From: Cytobacillus massiliigabonensis
Lineage (GTDB): Bacteria; Bacillota; Bacilli; Bacillales; Cytobacillaceae
DNA length: 64,000 nt
Assembly (NCBI RefSeq): GCF_900199725.1
Contig: NZ_LT904904.1
Location: forward strand, 2,456,074 to 2,520,073
Direction of reading: 5' to 3'
Part shown: one piece after another, positions 60,455 to 64,000 of the stretch
Layout: the number at the start of each line of letters is the position of its first letter
Position numbering within the stretch: the first letter of the stretch is position 1
Notes under the pieces: model-generated
Told to the model about the DNA's origin: nothing
The model's database searches: none
The model's input: the letters and a program-made list of their open reading frames with translations, nothing else
Made by a program: the position numbers and the translations under genes

Positions 60455-61465
60455 TTATACTTTTACTTTCTTATCCGTAACCTCTAATACATCCAAAAGG
60501 AACACAAACACCGGAATACCAACAATCAGTCCCCAAACACCAAAGAAATGTTCTCCAAAGATCAGTACGATAAATGTGTAAAATACAGGTAAGTCAGTCT
60601 TAGCAGACATTAATTTTGGATTAAGGATATATGCCTCAATTGCATGGATAATCATAATTACAATAAGGATATAGATCACTTGTATGAAGCCCCCAAGTGT
60701 ATAGGCAATTGTACAAAGAGGGATGAGTGAAATGATCACCCCTGCAACAGGTATTAACCCTAGTAAAAAGATGAGAATGGATAATCCCATTAATTGAGGG
60801 AAATCCATAATCCATAATGCTAATGTTGTCAATCCGCAATTCACAATAGCAATAATAAATTGTGCTTCAATTACTTTACCAAATGTTAAGACAAACTTTT
60901 TGGCAAAGAACTCAATCTCATTGTAAAAAGGAGCAATCTTACTATTTTTAAATTTTGAAGTAAATTCGATTAGCCTTGGCTTTTCTAATAAGAAGAATAA
61001 ACTAAGTATTAACGAAAGCATGACCTGAATAGCGATATTACTTACACCGCTAAAGTACTTAAGTAGGAATGTAAAACCTTGCTCCAAATATTTCGAGATT
61101 TGGTTTGTTTCTATAAAGCTCATGACATAATTGATGATGATATTATCATGCTGTTGTGTATAAAAAACGGTAATCTGTGTGACTAGCTGGGAGATTTCAG
61201 CAACAATGATCGGCAAATACTTGCTAATTCCAATCGTTAACAGCCCGATAATAGCCAAATATACAATGAGCACGGTTACTTTTCGATTCAATTTAACTTT
61301 TCTAGTAATAAGGTTTACTAACCGATTAAGTAAAAATGAAAAAATAAATGTGATTAGAATTAAATTAATCATGCTTCTTAGCAAATAAAGAACGAATAAT
61401 AAAATTCCAAAAATAATAAATCTTTTGAACGCACTTTTTTGTAATAAAGTTTGAATCGTCTCCAT
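60455..61465 (-). CDS. AI-2E/PerM family transporter
   Basis: A 336-residue membrane protein with seven to eight helices of the AI-2E (UPF0118/PerM) family. The mid-protein hairpin NCGLTTLALWIMDFPQLMGL and the LGLIPVAGVIISLIP segment are the family marks, followed by YILNPKLMSAKTDLPVF. Members act as Na+/H+ antiporters or exporters; autoinducer-2 transport is shown for only a few. I chose the ATG at 61465 (complement), downstream of GGAGG; a TTG nine bases earlier is possible but too close. It is monocistronic. Confidence 0.87.
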   Translation of the reverse strand: METIQTLLQKSAFKRFIIFGILLFVLYLLRSMINLILITFIFSFLLNRLVNLITRKVKLNRKVTVLIVYLAIIGLLTIGISKYLPIIVAEISQLVTQITVFYTQQHDNIIINYVMSFIETNQISKYLEQGFTFLLKYFSGVSNIAIQVMLSLILSLFFLLEKPRLIEFTSKFKNSKIAPFYNEIEFFAKKFVLTFGKVIEAQFIIAIVNCGLTTLALWIMDFPQLMGLSILIFLLGLIPVAGVIISLIPLCTIAYTLGGFIQVIYILIVIMIIHAIEAYILNPKLMSAKTDLPVFYTFIVLIFGEHFFGVWGLIVGIPVFVFLLDVLEVTDKKVKV

Positions 61466-61699
61466 TAAAGTCAAATTCCTCCAATATATCGTAGCAGTCG
61501 TATATCGCAGCAGCTGGCTACACTTCTTATCTTCTATTTTAGTCTATTTTTAAAGATATTCATAATGATTTCATAAAAAAACAGATACTTTTTCACATTC
61601 ACTTCAAGTATATTCCATGATTTAATTAAAATGATGAAACCTTCCTAAATTTGGAACGTAAAAGTATAATATTTACATATTTTCTAAAAGGAGACCAGA

Positions 61700-62383
61700 A
61701 TGGGTAAAATTAAGGAGTTAATTAGCTGGAAATTTTTATTATTTATTGCAATCTCTATTATTCTTACAAAAGTGCCAATCATAGGAAATTACTTTCGTGT
61801 CGTTAATACGGTCGTCCATGAATCGGGTCATGCACTCATTGCCCTTTTTGGAGGAAAAGTACACGAAATTTCTTTGTTTATGAATACGGAAGGAGTGACC
61901 TACACAAGTCATTCCACTTGGTTTGGCGGCTTTTTCACTGGAGGAGCAGGGTATGTGTTCTCTTCCTTTATCGCTTTCCTGTCCTTTTGGTTTATTAGCA
62001 AAAAACAATACAAGCCACTAATCGTCATTCTTTTGTTATTAATTGGATTAAATCTTATCTTCTGGGTTAGAAATTTTTATGGTATTTTTTGGCTTATCAC
62101 ATTTGGTGCAGCCTTTATCTTTTTATTATATAAAGGAACAGCTGCCATTGTGGAGCATTTCTTGCTAATGATAGCAAGTATTCTTTTGGTCGAATCCATT
62201 TCGTCATCATTTACTATTTTTCTATTAAGTTTTACACAGCCACATGCTGCTGGAGATGCAACTGGACTTGCACAGTCCACACATATTATTCCAGCACAGT
62301 TTTGGGGAATAGTCTTTTTATCTCAAGCGATTGCATTTGCGATAGCAGGATTTAAGGTTGGGAGCTATCGAATAAGTAAATAA
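61700..62383 (+). CDS. M50B-type membrane metallopeptidase
   Basis: A 227-residue protein with about six hydrophobic helices. The zinc motif HESGH lies in VVHESGHALIALFGGK (residues about 38-53), and the second ligand region is AGDATGLAQSTHIIPAQFWG. It matches Pfam Peptidase_M50B, intramembrane proteases related to the site-2 protease. No partner is adjacent. ATG 61700 follows AAAAGGAGA. A terminator follows. Confidence 0.85.
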   Translation: MGKIKELISWKFLLFIAISIILTKVPIIGNYFRVVNTVVHESGHALIALFGGKVHEISLFMNTEGVTYTSHSTWFGGFFTGGAGYVFSSFIAFLSFWFISKKQYKPLIVILLLLIGLNLIFWVRNFYGIFWLITFGAAFIFLLYKGTAAIVEHFLLMIASILLVESISSSFTIFLLSFTQPHAAGDATGLAQSTHIIPAQFWGIVFLSQAIAFAIAGFKVGSYRISK

Positions 62384-62396
62384 TTTTTGTTTTCAG

Positions 62397-62432
62397 ACAA
62401 GGATGTATCGAACGATACATCCTTGTTTTTTT
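62397..62432 (+). terminator. Strong intrinsic terminator
   Basis: ACAAGGATGTATCG and CGATACATCCTTGT are perfect complements, followed by seven T. Confidence 0.92.
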
Positions 62433-62525
62433 ATCTCATTAATAAGAATTAATTAGGTTCTTTCTTTATTATGTAAATTTTTCTATAAAAATCTGCCTGT
62501 TCGTATTGGAATATGGTATTATTAC

Positions 62526-62578
62526 GTTTGAATGTTTGTACTATGTTTTTTCGATTTTTTTCGATGAATTCAAACATT
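62526..62578. promoter_or_regulatory. Palindrome upstream of potA
   Basis: GTTTGAAT (62526-62533) pairs with ATTCAAAC (62568-62575), and AATGTTTG (62531-62538) pairs with CAAACATT (62571-62578). They flank two TTTTTTCGAT copies. It looks like an operator or a leader hairpin for the polyamine transporter operon. Confidence 0.5.
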
Positions 62579-62603
62579 AAATAAATGATTGAAGGAGATA
62601 AAA

Positions 62604-63710
62604 ATGGCAGATCATACAATAATTCGTTTTGAACAAGTAACGAAACAATATGATAATGACCCCCCAGTTTTAAATGACGTAAGCTTTGAAATCGAAAGAG
62701 GGAAATTCTATACCCTTCTTGGACCATCTGGCTGTGGGAAAACAACGATACTGAGATTGATTGCTGGATTCATTGAACCGTCCAAAGGAAAAATCTTTAT
62801 TAATGGAAAAATTGTTAACGGCGTGCCTGCAAATAAACGTCAAGTGAATACAGTTTTTCAGGACTATGCTTTGTTTCCGCATTTAAATGTATATGAAAAT
62901 GTGGCATTTGGCTTAAGAATAAAAAAGCTTAAAAACAATGAGATTGATCGAAAAGTGAAAGAGGCATTAAGATTTGTCAATCTTGAAGGATATGAAAAAA
63001 GGGAAATTAAAGAAATGTCAGGCGGACAGCGTCAGCGTGTGGCTATCGCACGTGCGATTGTTAATGAGCCAGAGGTGATCCTGCTGGATGAACCATTATC
63101 TGCTCTTGATTTAAAGCTGCGTACGGAAATGCAGTATGAATTACGTGAGCTGCAGCGCAGACTCGGGATCACATTCATTTTCGTCACACATGATCAAGAA
63201 GAGGCACTAGCCATGTCTGATGAAATTTTTGTCCTTAATAATGGGAATATCGAGCAAAGTGGTACACCAACAGATATTTATGATGAACCGATTAACCGCT
63301 TTGTTGCTGACTTTATTGGAGAGTCGAATATTGTCCCTGGTGTTATGCTGCAAGATTTTTCTGTTCAATTTGCTGGAAAAACCTTTGAATGTGTGGATGG
63401 AGGATTCGATTCAAACGAAGCAGTCGAAATCGTCATTCGGCCTGAGGATTTAGAAATTACAAAGCCGGAAAATGGAAAGCTTCGCGTGCATGTAGATTCT
63501 CAATTATTCCGAGGAGTGCACTATGAAATTAGTTGCAACGATCAGGACGGCAATGAATGGCTAGTCCATTCGACAAGAAAGGCAATTGTTGGTGAGGAAA
63601 TAGGACTTACATTTGATCCTGAAGCAATTCATGTTATGAGACATGGGGAGACAGAAGAGGAATTTGACAAACGTTTAGAAGCATATGAAGAGGGAAGCTA
63701 TGAAAAGTAA
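62604..63710 (+). CDS. potA: Spermidine/putrescine ABC transporter ATPase PotA
   Basis: A 368-residue ABC ATPase. Order: Walker [10 protein letters not shown] (about 38-46), Q-loop [10 protein letters not shown], signature [14 protein letters not shown] (about 136-149), Walker [13 protein letters not shown], and a C-terminal TOBE domain (about 290-355). The closest family is PotA of the polyamine importer. ATG 62604 follows GAAGGAG; TTG 62589 precedes that site. It overlaps the permease gene by 11 bases, and potC/potD should lie beyond the window. Confidence 0.92.
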   Translation: MADHTIIRFEQVTKQYDNDPPVLNDVSFEIERGKFYTLLGPSGCGKTTILRLIAGFIEPSKGKIFINGKIVNGVPANKRQVNTVFQDYALFPHLNVYENVAFGLRIKKLKNNEIDRKVKEALRFVNLEGYEKREIKEMSGGQRQRVAIARAIVNEPEVILLDEPLSALDLKLRTEMQYELRELQRRLGITFIFVTHDQEEALAMSDEIFVLNNGNIEQSGTPTDIYDEPINRFVADFIGESNIVPGVMLQDFSVQFAGKTFECVDGGFDSNEAVEIVIRPEDLEITKPENGKLRVHVDSQLFRGVHYEISCNDQDGNEWLVHSTRKAIVGEEIGLTFDPEAIHVMRHGETEEEFDKRLEAYEEGSYEK

Positions 63711-64000
63711 ATCACGGAACTTTTATCTCATTCCATATGTTATTTGGATTGCCCTTTTTGTCATTACACCGATTCTATTAATCCTATATTACTCATTTTT
63801 TGATATTGATGGACAATTTACGTTTGAGAATTACAAGAAATTTTTTACACCCGTCTATTTGAAGATGACATTTAGCTCTTTCTGGTATGCATTTTTAATT
63901 ACAATGTTTACATTGCTTGTAGCATATCCAGTTGCTTTCTTGCTTACAAAATCAAAGCATAAACAGCTTTTACTATTATTAATTATCTTGCCTTCCTGGA
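63700..64000 (+). CDS. potB: Spermidine/putrescine permease PotB, 5' part only
   Basis: The reading frame starts at ATG 63700, inside the last codons of potA, and runs unbroken to the window end (100 complete codons). It begins [16 protein letters not shown] and shows membrane helices at about 8-30 and 64-84, the second running [19 protein letters not shown], as in the N-terminal half of PotB/PotH permeases. The gene is truncated by the window edge, not by mutation. Confidence 0.88.
   Translation, partial: MKSKSRNFYLIPYVIWIALFVITPILLILYYSFFDIDGQFTFENYKKFFTPVYLKMTFSSFWYAFLITMFTLLVAYPVAFLLTKSKHKQLLLLLIILPSW

Overview
The window looks like chromosomal DNA of a low-GC, Gram-positive, aerobic spore-former relative (Bacillaceae, Bacillus sensu lato). 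The reasons are the AT-rich composition, strong AGGAGG-type ribosome binding sites, frequent TTG/GTG starts, dense intrinsic terminators, and clear counterparts of Bacillus subtilis NrnB, HelD, YwbE, YkkCD, SigM-YhdL-YhdK and the YthAB-type cytochrome bd oxidase. I cannot name the species from sequence alone. No rRNA, tRNA, CRISPR array, complete insertion sequence or prophage is visible.

Layout. 1-3.7 kb: a 51-bp tandem repeat, an SDR dehydrogenase, a GNAT acetyltransferase, an ArsR-autoregulated SRPBCC gene pair and a DUF3231 protein. 3.7-8.2 kb: SWIM/SNF2 helicase and oligoribonuclease NrnB. 8.2-12 kb: small metabolic or accessory enzymes and an MFS exporter. 12-13.2 kb: a GNAT gene behind a leader peptide and mutually exclusive hairpins, then a sigma-factor remnant. 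13.2-20.3 kb: HelD, NUDIX, small membrane exporter, beta-lactamase-like hydrolase, FetB, AraC/GyrI-like regulator. 20.3-24.6 kb (minus strand): MFS, Cache-GGDEF diguanylate cyclase, ChrA. 24.8-28.3 kb: LD-carboxypeptidase-like protein, unknowns, DUF1835/DUF3658, DUF3951. 28.4-31.1 kb (minus): a cytochrome bd operon with a 32-residue CydS and a 31-residue membrane ORF upstream of cydA. 31-36 kb: DJ-1, APH-like, small membrane proteins, VWA-like protein, and a GNAT-aminotransferase fusion. 36-46 kb: anion symporter, NUDIX, MurJ/SpoVB-type flippase, guanidine-I riboswitch with YkkCD, MCP, HIT, PP2C, TraB-like, duplicated DUF1259. 46-51.3 kb: ECF sigma/anti-sigma pair, a helix-turn-helix protein fused to a degenerate F1-ATPase beta-like domain, a Fur-boxed nitroreductase, DUF2785, YwbE. 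51.4-56.8 kb: nucleotidyltransferase, an ABC-F resistance gene behind a two-uORF attenuator, a PadR-DUF1700 operon and a DUF4173 membrane protein sharing an operator-like sequence. 56.8-64 kb: metalloprotease-like lipoprotein, GNAT, sigM-yhdL-yhdK, AI-2E family transporter, M50-like peptidase, and potA with the start of potB.

How it fits together. The region is mostly short one- to three-gene units dealing with stress, drugs and envelope homeostasis: guanidinium export, ribosome protection, RNA polymerase rescue (HelD), SigM envelope stress and polyamine acetylation/uptake. The most interesting material is regulatory or very small: two translation-attenuation leaders (12.1 kb and 52.2 kb), the small cyd ORFs, the HTH/F1-beta-like fusion (47.9 kb) and the shared PadR-type operator.
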